Counted from the stretch's first letter, positions 10,001 to 18,012 are shown. The stretch is 64,000 nt of DNA from Acidobacteriota bacterium (GCA_021780315.1 JAJXYY010000041.1:186001-250000); one strand, 5' to 3'. Notes: a model not told the origin generated them from the letters alone. Numbers and translations: made by a program.

Positions 10001-10886
10001 TCATCTGGCGGGTGACTTCGTCGAAGATGTCGTTGACCCGGGAGAGATTCTGCTTGGCGGATTCAAGCCGGAGCTCCGCCAGCCGTTTTTTGGTCTTGAA
10101 ACGGGTGATGCCGGCGGCCTCTTCGATGATGGAACGTCGATCAAGCGGCTTGGAAGAGAGCAGTTGACCGATACGCTCCTGTCCGATGATGGCGTAGGAT
10201 TCACCGCCAAGGCCGGTGCCCATGAAGATGTCCTGAATGTCCCGGAGGCGGCATATCTTGCCGTTGAGCAGGTACTCGGAGTCTCCCGTGCGGAATAACC
10301 GGCGGGTGATCGTCAACTCACCAGCGCGAACCGGGGCGCGGCCAAATTTGCGGCGGCGAATCTTGAGAACCACGCTGTTTTTGGTGTTGGCGTCGGTGGC
10401 TTCCTCGGCGCCTCCGTGCGGGGCTGCCTCGGCGCTGATGTCCGGCCCGGCCTCGCCTTCCAGAATAGTGCCCGGCTGGGCTTCGGCTACAGCCTCTTCG
10501 GTCTCTTCGGCACGCTGCTGGCGAAGCGCAGTCTCATCCCAGTCGGAGGTGGAGTCCAGATCGCGATCATCAATTACCAACTCTGGCCCATGATCCAGAC
10601 TGGCGCCGTCGTACACCTCGGGATCAACCAGCGTCAGCGAGACCTCGGCCATGCCAGTTGGTTTACGGTCGCGGGTGCCAGCGAAGATGACGTCTTCCAT
10701 CTTTATGCCGCGCAGCGATTTTGCTGACTGCTCCCCAAGAACCCAGGTGATAGCGTCGGAGATGTTGGATTTGCCGCAGCCGTTGGGGCCAACGATGGCG
10801 GCGATGCCTTCGCCCGTAAGATGGACCTCGGTACGGTCGCAAAAGGACTTGAAGCCGAGGATTTGAACTTTCTTGAGCTTGAGCAT
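7011..10886 (-). CDS. smc: Chromosome segregation ATPase SMC
   Basis: 1291 residues. This is the condensin subunit that organises and segregates the chromosome. The N-terminal head has FKSFCDRTEV and Walker A GPNGCGKS (residues 33-40). Two long coiled-coil arms flank a hinge (about residues 590-760, starting near LSGLAPIGTLADFLEVEGKYE). The C-terminal head has the signature LLSGGEKALTALSLL and Walker B FCVLDEVDAPLDE. An unusual acidic insertion of about 85 residues interrupts the N-terminal head between EVSLTLVDPE and GELTITRRL (residues about 88-185). The usual 'NGKICRLRDIQDIFMGTGLG' follows. ATG 10886 is the standard family start (MLKLKKVQILGFKSF). It is first in the minus-strand run towards purC. 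Confidence 0.97.
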   Translation of the reverse strand: MLKLKKVQILGFKSFCDRTEVHLTGEGIAAIVGPNGCGKSNISDAITWVLGEQSAKSLRGIKMEDVIFAGTRDRKPTGMAEVSLTLVDPEVYDGASLDHGPELVIDDRDLDSTSDWDETALRQQRAEETEEAVAEAQPGTILEGEAGPDISAEAAPHGGAEEATDANTKNSVVLKIRRRKFGRAPVRAGELTITRRLFRTGDSEYLLNGKICRLRDIQDIFMGTGLGGESYAIIGQERIGQLLSSKPLDRRSIIEEAAGITRFKTKKRLAELRLESAKQNLSRVNDIFDEVTRQMTTLKRQAAKAERYGALRDELRTRLRVVLASRMFQLDTEQASTATQIGTLTTQIDTAATAIEQMDAEHSEGVRNGYTLDAQIREAGATANQSAVELERITARSAANADRIAELTARLETGAEDLAHAQAQLATLAGELEQHRSFLENATTESTGAREAAQRQQQQAQEAVRSVAAAEQQAEQNRRSSMQLLQRAAQTRNEQAQAEAALAGLDQESQRLLSESDIARQELEALGLQRGQVKMSFESVTERLKRLEAEIADLRLEIESCRQQEAQSKRRGDQLRGEVATLTGRHKSIEGLIRDHSYSTDTVKNIFKTNASKPSLSGLAPIGTLADFLEVEGKYETVVDEFLRDELNFIVVKSWDAADAGVRLLQTDVAGRATFLVHSESDAHVPAPVITPIEGVVALRDCIRVLNGFGHSLETILPKLRNGYVAPDADTARNLAQSHPEAFFLAPSGETFHSLTVTGGRVRAQGPLALKRELAEVQQKLDAVQADLTQTDLATVALQHQIATLNATIEGKTYERRDAERESANSGAALRQMESEVARIERRLQDWQLSTERNRDARAQKSELIARRQQEAAAFESERAALEANLANLQENLDELRSEREQLQQEAAAAAAALAGLEERRRNAAANFDQTTRLYNSQQNRLVQIDQQLSSAASEKLRREEETAALAAQHGELAEARATAVAQGARLTEEAKTLRAAMAELDTRLRTLRHETEALRESRATLTARAAKLSSDIEHIEATCLNDLAVEAITLRSDESIARIEGDALHIEEEESRALKQKLEAMGPVNMMALEEYNETTERHSFLEAQRKDLLDAIENTQASIKEIDDVSRIKFDEAFKIINENFSVTFTKLFGGGQASMKLTDAENSAESGIDILASPPGKKLQNILLLSGGEKALTALSLLVGIFQFQPAPFCVLDEVDAPLDETNVGRFAKLIHEMSATTQFVVITHSKRTMSQADVIYGVTMQEPGVSKIVSVNLNRRDTQPETRRAVA

Positions 10887-11097
10887 GGGGTGGTACCTCG
10901 CGGCGCAGCGGTGATGGAAACGCTTCTTCAGAAGACGTGTGACGCTTCAAAGTTTAGCGAGAGCGAGCGGGGTAATCAACAAGGGCAACGCTACATCTTG
11001 TGGATAAAAGGGACGTAACCCCACAAATGGGTGATGGGTGAAGAATCCACGCAGCATTGGGGCACTTGGCGTTCACCTGCATCTGGTAGAAGACCAG

Positions 11098-11126
11098 CTA
11101 TATACGACTGTTTATGTCGTATATAG
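11098..11126. promoter_or_regulatory. Perfect 11-bp-arm palindrome, candidate operator
   Basis: Arms CTATATACGAC (11098-11108) and GTCGTATATAG (11116-11126) are perfect inverted repeats around TGTTTAT. The AT-rich hairpin has no U-tract and lies about 100 bases upstream of a start codon. A dimeric repressor or activator site is therefore more likely than a terminator (inference). Confidence 0.6.
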
Positions 11127-11193
11127 AGCCGTTCGATGCGGTCAGTTGCAATTCAATGGCTGAAGGTTGGCATAGAATGGCGACCAAATTAGT

Positions 11194-11218
11194 CTGTTTT
11201 CTATCTTATAGAAAACAG
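11194..11218. promoter_or_regulatory. Second perfect palindrome next to the ribosome binding site
   Basis: Arms CTGTTTTCTAT (11194-11204) and ATAGAAAACAG (11208-11218) are perfect inverted repeats around CTT. The element ends in the AGGTGG that would serve as ribosome-binding site for the gene at 11229. It could be a second operator, or an mRNA hairpin that masks the ribosome site. Confidence 0.55.
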
Positions 11219-11228
11219 GTGGCCTAAG

Positions 11229-12101
11229 TTGAAGATGTTTCTTGGATTGTTGGTGCTCTGTGTCATGGCAACAACCAACGCGCCGACGCAGGAGCTTCCC
11301 TATTTTGTCACTTACTCGCACCACATGGAGGAGCCGGGCTCTCTGGAGGTTGAGAGCAAGACTGCATCGGGGCATCCGGCTGGTGGGGATCGTTTTGTGG
11401 CAAATGCTTTTGAGCTTGAGTATGGGACACGGGCATGGTGGACATCAGAGCTGTATCTGGAAGGTCAGCACACAGCCAACGACAGCACAGTGTTTACTGG
11501 CTTTCGGGTGGAGAACCGGATTCGTCCGCTCTTGCGGGAGCACTGGGTCAACCCGGTGTTGTACTTCGAATTTGAAGATATCAATGCAGCGAACAAGAGT
11601 CTGTTGGAGGTCGTCGGGCACGATGTTGGCAGCGACCTGACAGTGAGCAATGCAGCAGGACGAGCTGACAAGGCCCGCGAAGTGGAGCTGAAGCTGATTT
11701 TGTCCAGCAACACGAGGGGGTGGAACTTCTCGGAGAACATCATCGCTGAGAAGAATCTCGGACATGCGGCGTGGGAGTTTGGTTATGCGCTGGGGGCAAG
11801 CCGTCCGCTGCGGCTGGCGGGAGGATCCCATTCGGGGGGCTTTGCGCCGGAGAATTTTGCGCTGGGGGCGGAGCTTTATGGAGGACTGGGAGACCGTAAC
11901 TCTTTTGGACTCGCCCAGACCTCGCACTACTTTGGTCCTTCGATGAACTGGAGCGGGCCGGATGGGTGGACGGTTACGGCATCTCCGAACTTTGGGCTCA
12001 ATGGGAACAGTCTCCCGCAGATCTATCGGATTGGGGTTTCCTATGAGGTCGGGCAAATTTCACGGTTTTTTAATTCCAGCCGTCATGGGGGCAACAGATG
12101 A
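11229..12101 (+). CDS. Predicted outer-membrane beta-barrel protein, function unknown
   Basis: 290 residues. A signal peptide (MFLGLLVLCVMATTNAPTQ) precedes a chain of short amphipathic strands rich in aromatic and glycine residues (for example ANAFELEYGTRAWWTSELYLEGQH, VNPVLYFEFEDIN, AAWEFGYALGASR, NFALGAELYGGLGD). The last strand is YRIGVSYEVGQISRFF. This pattern fits a small outer-membrane barrel. TTG 11229 is spaced correctly after AGGTGG; ATG 11235 two codons on is an alternative. The stop overlaps the start of the cytochrome c gene (ATGA), so the two are translationally coupled. Similar barrels occur beside c-type cytochromes and metal genes, but I do not assign a substrate. Confidence 0.75.
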   Translation: MKMFLGLLVLCVMATTNAPTQELPYFVTYSHHMEEPGSLEVESKTASGHPAGGDRFVANAFELEYGTRAWWTSELYLEGQHTANDSTVFTGFRVENRIRPLLREHWVNPVLYFEFEDINAANKSLLEVVGHDVGSDLTVSNAAGRADKAREVELKLILSSNTRGWNFSENIIAEKNLGHAAWEFGYALGASRPLRLAGGSHSGGFAPENFALGAELYGGLGDRNSFGLAQTSHYFGPSMNWSGPDGWTVTASPNFGLNGNSLPQIYRIGVSYEVGQISRFFNSSRHGGNR

Positions 12102-12520
12102 GAAAAACGAGATTGCTGGTTGCGTTTCTGTTCCTCGGGGTGGACTGGTCTGCGGTTGCTTGGGGAGCCTCGCAGGACTGGCTGGCGCAAGTGTCTGGAA
12201 AGGAGCGAGTGCGTCCCAATCCGATTGCGCACTGTGAGGATCAGGTGGCTGCAGGAGCGATCCTGTACCGGCGGAACTGTGCCTCGTGCCACGGTCACGA
12301 TGCCCATGGGATAGGGAAACGGCCTGCGCTTGCCACGGAGCGGGTCCACTACGCCTCGGATGGCGAGCTGCATTGGTTGCTGACGAACGGGCAATTGGGG
12401 CAGGGAATGCCTTCATGGTCTCGTTTGCCCGATATTCAGCGCTGGCAGTTGGTCTGCTATCTACACTCGCTGAGCCATCGGGATGCGGCAGGGCAGGGGG
12501 TGCTGGTTGGCCCACGGTGA
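12098..12520 (+). CDS. Exported monohaem class I cytochrome c
   Basis: 140 residues. A signal peptide (LLVAFLFLGVDWSAVAWGAS) is followed by a single haem-binding motif CASCH (Cys61, Cys64, His65) and a probable axial Met104 in LGQGMPSW. The overall layout 'AGAILYRRNCASCHG...GMPSWSRLPDIQRWQLVCYLHSL' is that of class I cytochromes c, which carry one electron in the periplasm. It overlaps the barrel gene by four bases and is followed by a weak AT-rich hairpin (12597-12614). No oxidase or dehydrogenase is adjacent, so the redox partner is unknown. Confidence 0.9.
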   Translation: MRKTRLLVAFLFLGVDWSAVAWGASQDWLAQVSGKERVRPNPIAHCEDQVAAGAILYRRNCASCHGHDAHGIGKRPALATERVHYASDGELHWLLTNGQLGQGMPSWSRLPDIQRWQLVCYLHSLSHRDAAGQGVLVGPR

Positions 12521-12739
12521 GATGGGGGAGAATCTACTGACTTGCCAGAGTTCAAGGCGGTTTCTATAATTCCACACATTGTCCCTCGGGTGTGAAAACC
12601 TTATCTCTAAGGTTGTTCGATCAGAGCGGGCAATGATAGATATAGGGTGGATGCACTATATTCAATTCAGAGAATGACCCAAGCTGACCATGGGAACACC
12701 GATGGCAGCATCTAAATGAAAGAGTTTGAGGAGTGTTGA

Positions 12740-14050
12740 ATGAAGAAGGCAGTCGTTGCATCTCTCCTAGCGTTCTCTGCGGTAGTCGGCGTATCGTCCG
12801 GTTCCCGGGTCGCATTTGCACAGTCACAGGTCAACCTTGGGTCGGGCTCTCAGGGTGGCGTCAGTTTGTCCCCGGCGGAGTATGCCGCATACAACGGTGC
12901 GATCAGCCAGACTGACCCCAAGGCCAAGGCTGCCGCTCTGGAGGCTTATCTGACGACGTATCCTCAGTCTCAGGTCAAGGCTGATGTGCTGCAGCAATTG
13001 ATGATTGCCTATAGCCAGATTGATCCGGTCAAGACGTTGGACGCTGCCGACCGTCTGTTGCAGGTCGATCCCAACAACCTGCGCGCTCTCACGTTTGAGG
13101 TCTACTTCCGCATGTCGGGAGCCGACCAGATTACCGATCCCGCGGCCAAGCAGGCGGCCTTGGATAAGGCTGCGGACTTTGCCAACAAGGGTCTGGTCGT
13201 AACCAAGCCGAAGGACATGACCGATGCCGACTTCAACTCAGTCAAGTCCAGCGCGACGCCGATCTTCTATCGCGCGATCGCGACCGACGCCTTGAACAAG
13301 AAAGACTCCGCGACCGCGATTGACGCGTTGAAGAAGGGCCTGGCCAGCGTTCCCGTCGACCAGACCACCAAGCCAGGTCCACTGCTGCAGGATACCTACA
13401 CGCTGGGTTCGGCCTACTATCAGGCCACCCCGTCGGACTTGGTCAACTGCACCTGGTATGCCACCCGTGCCGCTGCCTTCGCGCCGGAACCGTACAAGTC
13501 GCAGATGCTGCCGCTGGCAAAGTATTGCTACAAGAAATACCACGGAGCGGATGATGGCTACGATGCCGTTACGGCTGCCGTGCAGACTAATCTGAACCCC
13601 CCGGCGGGATTTGCGATCAAGCCGGCTCCTTCGCCAGCGGACATTGTGGCGCAGGTGATTGCGAGCACGCCGGACCTGGCGACGCTGGCTGTCAGCGACA
13701 AGGAGTTCATCCTGCAGAACGGCAAGCCTGAAGATGCCGCCAAGGTCTGGGATACGGTCAAGGGCAAGTCAGTACAGTTGCCGGATGTGCTGGTCGTTGC
13801 TGCTACCGATAGCTCGGTTCAGGTAGCGGTGTCGGATGACGCGGTCCAGTCCAAGACAGCGGACTTCACCTTCAACATGAAGGAGCCTCTGAAGACCGTT
13901 CCCACGGTGGGAGCCAAGATTACCGTCACCGGTACCTACGCTTCCTTCGCACCCAGCCCGATCATGATCACCATGAGCGACGCCGAAGTCGTGGAGCCGA
14001 AGAAGGCCCCCGTCAAGAAGGCACCAGTTCATCGCCCAGCACACAAGTAA
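12740..14050 (+). CDS. Secreted TPR-containing protein
   Basis: 436 residues. A signal peptide (MKKAVVASLLAFSAVVGVSSGSRVAFAQ) follows ATG 12740, which has GAGGAG seven bases upstream. Helical repeats follow (for example AALEAYLTTYPQSQVKADVLQQLMIAYSQ, KTLDAADRLLQVDPNNLRALTFEVYF), characteristic of tetratricopeptide units. After about residue 280 there is a non-TPR beta-rich region (LAVSDKEFILQNGKPEDAAKVWDTVKG, VGAKITVTGTYASF) and a Lys/Pro tail. This arrangement is common in Acidobacteria but has no assigned function. It is probably a periplasmic scaffold. It is monocistronic, with a strong terminator after it. Confidence 0.8.
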   Translation: MKKAVVASLLAFSAVVGVSSGSRVAFAQSQVNLGSGSQGGVSLSPAEYAAYNGAISQTDPKAKAAALEAYLTTYPQSQVKADVLQQLMIAYSQIDPVKTLDAADRLLQVDPNNLRALTFEVYFRMSGADQITDPAAKQAALDKAADFANKGLVVTKPKDMTDADFNSVKSSATPIFYRAIATDALNKKDSATAIDALKKGLASVPVDQTTKPGPLLQDTYTLGSAYYQATPSDLVNCTWYATRAAAFAPEPYKSQMLPLAKYCYKKYHGADDGYDAVTAAVQTNLNPPAGFAIKPAPSPADIVAQVIASTPDLATLAVSDKEFILQNGKPEDAAKVWDTVKGKSVQLPDVLVVAATDSSVQVAVSDDAVQSKTADFTFNMKEPLKTVPTVGAKITVTGTYASFAPSPIMITMSDAEVVEPKKAPVKKAPVHRPAHK

Positions 14051-14070
14051 TACGCACCAAAGTGGTATCG

Positions 14071-14104
14071 CAGAGGCAGTCCTTCGGGGCTGCCTCTGTT
14101 GTTT
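14071..14104 (+). terminator. Intrinsic terminator after the TPR gene
   Basis: A 12-pair stem CAGAGGCAGTCC/GGGCTGCCTCTG (one G-T pair) is capped by a TTCG tetraloop and followed by TTGTTTTC. It is a standard rho-independent terminator. Confidence 0.88.
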
Positions 14105-14182
14105 TCAAGCAACGCTTTAGCAGGTGGGCGACAGCGCGCTGGAGCAGTTTGGTATAGATTGGCGGAGCAAGGAGTGTGCTCC

Positions 14183-14905
14183 ATGATTACGTCGAAGCGG
14201 ATGGTATCGGTAGTGGGTGCGCCGGGCCTGTTGGTTGGCTTTGGCTGGATGCTGCTGTGCGGGCTGCTGGGGTGCGGGCCTCGCCTGCCATCCCCGCATA
14301 TGCAGATGTCACTGCAGGCCGAGACAGGCCAGCCACTGGTAGCTGACGCTGGTACGCCGAGAGCCAGCAGCTTCGATTTCTACCTGCTCAATCTGTCGTG
14401 GTCCCCGGAGTTTTGTACGACCCATGCGGGTGGGGTAGAGTGTGCGGAGCATCGCGGATTCATTGTGCACGGACTCTGGCCGCAACGCACGGATGGCAGT
14501 TATCCGGAGCACTGTACCAGCAGGCCGGGGCCGACCGATGCCCATGCGTGGGCAGACATCATTCCGGATGCCGGTCTGGTGCAACACGAGTGGCAGACCC
14601 ACGGAACCTGCACGCCGTACGCTGCCGATGCCTACTTCGGCATGGTCCGCAGGGCATTCCGCTCCGTGACGATTCCAGCGCAGTTTGCGTCCATGCGTCA
14701 GGAGGAGAGGATGACGCCGGCTGCGATTGTGGATGCATTCGCGCAGGTCAATCCGGGGTTTCCGGCAGGCAGTATCGCGATTAGCTGCGGTAACAACCGG
14801 CTAACTGCGGTGGAGGTCTGTCTGGCCCAGGATCTTCGTCCGGAGGCTTGCAGCGGGATACGAAGCTGCAGGGCGAATGTCGTGAAGATTACCCCGCCGC
14901 AGTGA
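14183..14905 (+). CDS. RNase T2 family lipoprotein
   Basis: 240 residues. A lipoprotein signal peptide ends in LLGC (Cys31). The catalytic motifs of the T2 family are present: CAS-1 FIVHGLWPQ with His96, and CAS-2 HEWQTHGTC with His135, Glu136 and His140. T2 enzymes cleave RNA through 2',3'-cyclic phosphate intermediates. Lipidation would place this one in the periplasm or outer membrane, so it probably serves nutrient scavenging. ATG 14183 is preceded by GGAG at 14171. The 3' end is convergent with the YmdB-type gene, 39 bases away. Confidence 0.92.
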   Translation: MITSKRMVSVVGAPGLLVGFGWMLLCGLLGCGPRLPSPHMQMSLQAETGQPLVADAGTPRASSFDFYLLNLSWSPEFCTTHAGGVECAEHRGFIVHGLWPQRTDGSYPEHCTSRPGPTDAHAWADIIPDAGLVQHEWQTHGTCTPYAADAYFGMVRRAFRSVTIPAQFASMRQEERMTPAAIVDAFAQVNPGFPAGSIAISCGNNRLTAVEVCLAQDLRPEACSGIRSCRANVVKITPPQ

Positions 14906-14944
14906 CGCACGGGCAACTGCCTGCCGGGTACAGCAGATTCGGTC

Positions 14945-15739
14945 CTATTCGCCCAGTATGATGCGTTCGATGTGGTGAGCACGGCCAGTGCTGGCGTCGC
15001 AGGAGATGAGCGCGGCGCACATCTTGGGGTTACCCTTGGCCGCCTCGAACTTGGCTGGCATCCCGGTGAGGAAGCGATTCAGCACCAGCTCTTTTTCCAC
15101 GCCGATGACGGAGTCGTAGGGGCCGGACATGCCCACGTCAGTCTGGTAGGCGGTGCCGTGGTGCAGTATCCGCTGGTCGGCGGTCGGGATGTGCGTATGG
15201 GTGCCCAGAACTGCGGTGACGCGACCGTCGAGGAACCAGCCCAGCGCGACCTTTTCGGAGGAGGCTTCGGCGTGGATGTCGAGCAGGATCACCTTGGCCG
15301 TGACTTGGCTCAGCAGTTCGTCGGCCTTGCGAAAGGGATCGTCGCAGGAGGACATGAAGACCCGCCCCTGCAGGTTGAGCACGGCATACTCGGTACCGTC
15401 GGGCAGAGCGCCCTGGTAGACGCCAAAGCCGGGGGTGCCGTGGGCGTAGTTGGCCGGGCGCAGCACGCGGCGGCCCCGCACGTGGGAGTCGGCGGGTACC
15501 GTCATGTACTCGAAGATCTCTTTTTTGTCCCAGATATGGTTGCCGGTAGTAATCACATGGGCGCCCAGGTCAAATAGCTCTTCGGCGATGGAGGGGGTGA
15601 TGCCAAAGCCGCCGGCAGCGTTCTCTCCATTGATGACCAGCAGGTCGACGGCGTTGGTTTCGAGGACGTGGGGCAGGTGTTCGCGGACGATATGGCGGCC
15701 GGCGGAGCCAAAGATATCGCCGACAAAAAGGATATTCAC
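14945..15739 (-). CDS. YmdB-type metallophosphoesterase (TIGR00282 family)
   Basis: 264 residues, the usual length for the family. Metal-binding motifs are GDIFGSAGR near the N-terminus, INGENAAGGFGI, TTGNHIWD and ALGTHTHIPTADQRI near residue 180. The Bacillus subtilis member YmdB hydrolyses cyclic nucleotides and affects RNase Y-dependent RNA decay and biofilm formation. The enzyme is cytoplasmic. It is divergent from the Rrf2 gene (81 bases between starts) and convergent with the RNase T2 gene. Confidence 0.93.
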   Translation of the reverse strand: MNILFVGDIFGSAGRHIVREHLPHVLETNAVDLLVINGENAAGGFGITPSIAEELFDLGAHVITTGNHIWDKKEIFEYMTVPADSHVRGRRVLRPANYAHGTPGFGVYQGALPDGTEYAVLNLQGRVFMSSCDDPFRKADELLSQVTAKVILLDIHAEASSEKVALGWFLDGRVTAVLGTHTHIPTADQRILHHGTAYQTDVGMSGPYDSVIGVEKELVLNRFLTGMPAKFEAAKGNPKMCAALISCDASTGRAHHIERIILGE

Positions 15740-15820
15740 TGGGAGATGCTAGCACGGCTGACAGGGAGATTGTCTGATTTTGTGAACCGATGTCCAATGC
15801 GGTGTGGTAGCTTTTTGTGC

Positions 15821-16198
15821 ATGGCACAAAGTGGACGTTTTCAGTTGAGCGTAAGGGTACTGGCGGTGCTGGCGAGCGCACCGGAGGCGATGCATACCTC
15901 GGCAGCGATTGCCGAAGAGCTGGGCGAGAGTGCGGTGATGGTGCGTCGGTCGTTTCTACTGCTGCATCAGGCTGGCCTCATCGTGCAGCGCAAAGGACCA
16001 AACGGCGGCGCAATGCTGAAGGTCCCAGCCAAGCAGATCGGCCTGGGCGATCTGTTCGTCGCCACCGAGGTGGACTGGCTGCACCTGGAAGATAAGGCGA
16101 TGGCCCCATTGATGAAGAAGGTGCGCGCCGACGCGGTGGCCGCCATGAACGAGCACTCGCTGGCACAGGTCGTCAAGCGGATGAAGAAGACGAAGTAG
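15821..16198 (+). CDS. Rrf2 family transcriptional regulator
   Basis: 125 residues. A winged helix-turn-helix spans about residues 5-75: 'FQLSVRVLAVLASAPEA', then 'TSAAIAEELGESAVMVRRSF', then 'LLLHQAGLIVQRKGPNGGAML', which is the Rrf2 signature. There is no cysteine in the usual cluster loop, so it probably does not bind an iron-sulphur cluster as IscR or NsrR do; what it senses is unknown. ATG 15821 is chosen because the domain begins there, although the frame stays open for 51 codons upstream and would overlap the ymdB start region. It ends just before a bidirectional terminator. Confidence 0.85.
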   Translation: MAQSGRFQLSVRVLAVLASAPEAMHTSAAIAEELGESAVMVRRSFLLLHQAGLIVQRKGPNGGAMLKVPAKQIGLGDLFVATEVDWLHLEDKAMAPLMKKVRADAVAAMNEHSLAQVVKRMKKTK

Positions 16199-16222
16199 AC
16201 CAGCCTGCTAAGATCCTGCAGC

Positions 16223-16260
16223 AAGGGCCAGACAGCATCACGCTGACTGGCCCTTTCTCT
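16223..16260. terminator. Bidirectional terminator between the Rrf2 gene and lysS
   Basis: AAGGGCCAG (16223-16231) pairs with CTGGCCCTT (16247-16255), with an inner CAGC/GCTG helix. A T-run follows on the plus strand and an A/T pattern on the other, so it suits both convergent genes. Confidence 0.8.
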
Positions 16261-16287
16261 GCTGCGTGTGCTCGGTCGACGCGGCCG

Positions 16288-18012
16288 TTATTCCGCGGAC
16301 TCGCCGTGAGGCTGGTCGCCCGCCTGCTGCTGCTTCACTCGGGGGCGAACCAGCGGGAACAAAATCACGTCGCGGATGGACTTCGAGCCAGTCAGGATCA
16401 TGGTCAGGCGGTCGATGCCGATGCCTTCGCCGCCAGTGGGGGGCAGTCCGTAGCCCAGCGCACGAACGTAGTCCTCGTCCATGTCGTTGGCCTCGACGTC
16501 GCCGCTCTCCTTAGCCTTCAACTGGGCTTCGAACCGGATACGCTGCTCCTCGGGATCATTCAGCTCCGAGAAGGCATTGCCCACCTCGAACCCGCCAATG
16601 TAGAACTCAAACCGCTCCACCCAATCCGGCTCGTCCGGCTTCTGCTTGGAGAGCGGCGAAACCGCAAGAGGGAAGTCGTAGATGATCGTCGGCTGGATGA
16701 GGTGGGGCTCGGCGAGGATCTCGAAGAGCTCGGCGATCAGCTTTCCGATTGGCTCGTCCGTAGCTAATCTTGGCAGCGCAAAGTAGCACCATGAACCTAG
16801 TGAGAAACGGACGAAACTCGCCGTGTCATTAGCTTCATTCTGTCCCTTCGTGCCGGAGTGAGCTTCATTCGCTTTCAATAGAAATTCGAAGCTCACCTTG
16901 TCAGCGAAGTCTTCTATTTGTGGGGGGCGAATCATTCCCTCCGGCCAGAACTTGATGATGGCTTCGCGCATTGACAACCGTTGCCACTTGCCCAAATCAA
17001 TCTCATTCCCGTTGAAGTGTGTAATGGTGGTGCCATTCACTTCGGTCGCGACGAACGCAATCAGCTCCTCGGTAAGCTGCATCAGGTCGTGATAGTTCGC
17101 GTACGCCTGGTAGAACTCCAGCATGGTGAACTCGGGGTTGTGCCGGGTGCTGACGCCTTCGTTGCGGAAGTTGCGGTTGATCTCGTACACGCGATCCATG
17201 CCGCCCACGACCAGCCGCTTCAGGTAAAGCTCCGGTGCGATGCGCAGGAACAGGTCGAGGTCCAGCTCGTTGTGGTGGGTGATGAAGGGACGGGCAGCGG
17301 CGCCACCGGCGATCTGCTGCATCATGGGGGTCTCGACTTCGAGGTAGCCGCGCGAGTCGAAGAAGCTCCGCAGCGCACGCAGAATGGCCGCGCGTTTCAC
17401 GAAGACTTCGCGGACGTTGATGGGCGGCTCGGCGTTCGGGTCGGCGACCTCGCCCTCGGCCAGCTTCACCGGCTGTCCAGTGTTGACGAACAGGTCGACG
17501 TAGCGCTGGCGGTAGCGTAGCTCCGTGTCTTCCAGGCCGTGGTACTTGTCCGGCAGAGCCAGCATGGCTTTGGTCAGGAAGGTGAGCGCGCTGACGTGGA
17601 CGGTAAGCTCGCCGGTGCGGGTGCGGAACAGGTGGCCGTGGACTCCGATGTGGTCGCCCAGGTCGAGCAGCTTGTACAGCGCGAAGCCGTTCTCGCCCAC
17701 GTCGTCCTTGCGCACGTAAATCTGGAAGCGCTGGCCGCCCTGCTGTAGCTGCGCGAAGCCAGCCTTGCCCTGGACGCGGATCGCCATGATGCGTCCGGCG
17801 ATGCTGACATGGATAGGCGAGGTGTCAAGCTGCTCGGCGGTCAACTCGTCGTAGGCCGCGCGCAACTCCGGGATGGTGTGGCTGGCCGCGTAGCTGTTGG
17901 GATATGTGGCCGCCGCCTCGGTGAGACCGTTCTGCTGGCCAAGGGCCGCGATCTGCTGCAGCTTGTCGCGGCGCAGGGCGTAGAGGTTTTGCTCAAACTC
18001 TGACTCGAACAC
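16288..18012 (-). CDS. lysS: Lysyl-tRNA synthetase (class II)
   Basis: 574 residues. It charges tRNA-Lys. An OB-fold anticodon-binding domain ([21 protein letters not shown]) precedes class II motif 1 ([17 protein letters not shown]), motif 2 ([23 protein letters not shown]) and motif 3 ([14 protein letters not shown]). The GTG start at 18012 follows GAAGGAAACACC; the open frame upstream is not coding. A -10-like TATACT lies at 18056-18051. The protein is about 70 residues longer than typical bacterial LysS. About 37 of these extra residues lie in one segment between MREAIIKF and GKLIAELFE (see the feature at 16760). The gene is divergent from atpZ. Confidence 0.97.
   Translation of the reverse strand: MFESEFEQNLYALRRDKLQQIAALGQQNGLTEAAATYPNSYAASHTIPELRAAYDELTAEQLDTSPIHVSIAGRIMAIRVQGKAGFAQLQQGGQRFQIYVRKDDVGENGFALYKLLDLGDHIGVHGHLFRTRTGELTVHVSALTFLTKAMLALPDKYHGLEDTELRYRQRYVDLFVNTGQPVKLAEGEVADPNAEPPINVREVFVKRAAILRALRSFFDSRGYLEVETPMMQQIAGGAAARPFITHHNELDLDLFLRIAPELYLKRLVVGGMDRVYEINRNFRNEGVSTRHNPEFTMLEFYQAYANYHDLMQLTEELIAFVATEVNGTTITHFNGNEIDLGKWQRLSMREAIIKFWPEGMIRPPQIEDFADKVSFEFLLKANEAHSGTKGQNEANDTASFVRFSLGSWCYFALPRLATDEPIGKLIAELFEILAEPHLIQPTIIYDFPLAVSPLSKQKPDEPDWVERFEFYIGGFEVGNAFSELNDPEEQRIRFEAQLKAKESGDVEANDMDEDYVRALGYGLPPTGGEGIGIDRLTMILTGSKSIRDVILFPLVRPRVKQQQAGDQPHGESAE
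16760..16876 (-). other. Atypical in-frame insertion within lysS
   Basis: This stretch encodes about 37 extra residues (within [14 protein letters not shown]... to ...[11 protein letters not shown]) compared with the spacing of Escherichia coli LysS. Base composition is visibly lower in GC than the flanks. It uses codons TTA, CTA and AGA that are rare elsewhere in the gene. A direct 10-bp repeat AGCTTCATTC occurs at 16831 and 16861, exactly 30 bases (ten codons) apart. Confidence 0.5.

Larger units (their letters stand above)
10887..11228. other. Regulatory intergenic region between smc and the barrel/cytochrome pair
   Basis: 342 bases without a gene separate the divergent smc and barrel genes. 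The part next to smc has no recognisable element. The half nearer the plus-strand gene holds two perfect inverted repeats (11098-11126 and 11194-11218), described separately. Confidence 0.6.
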
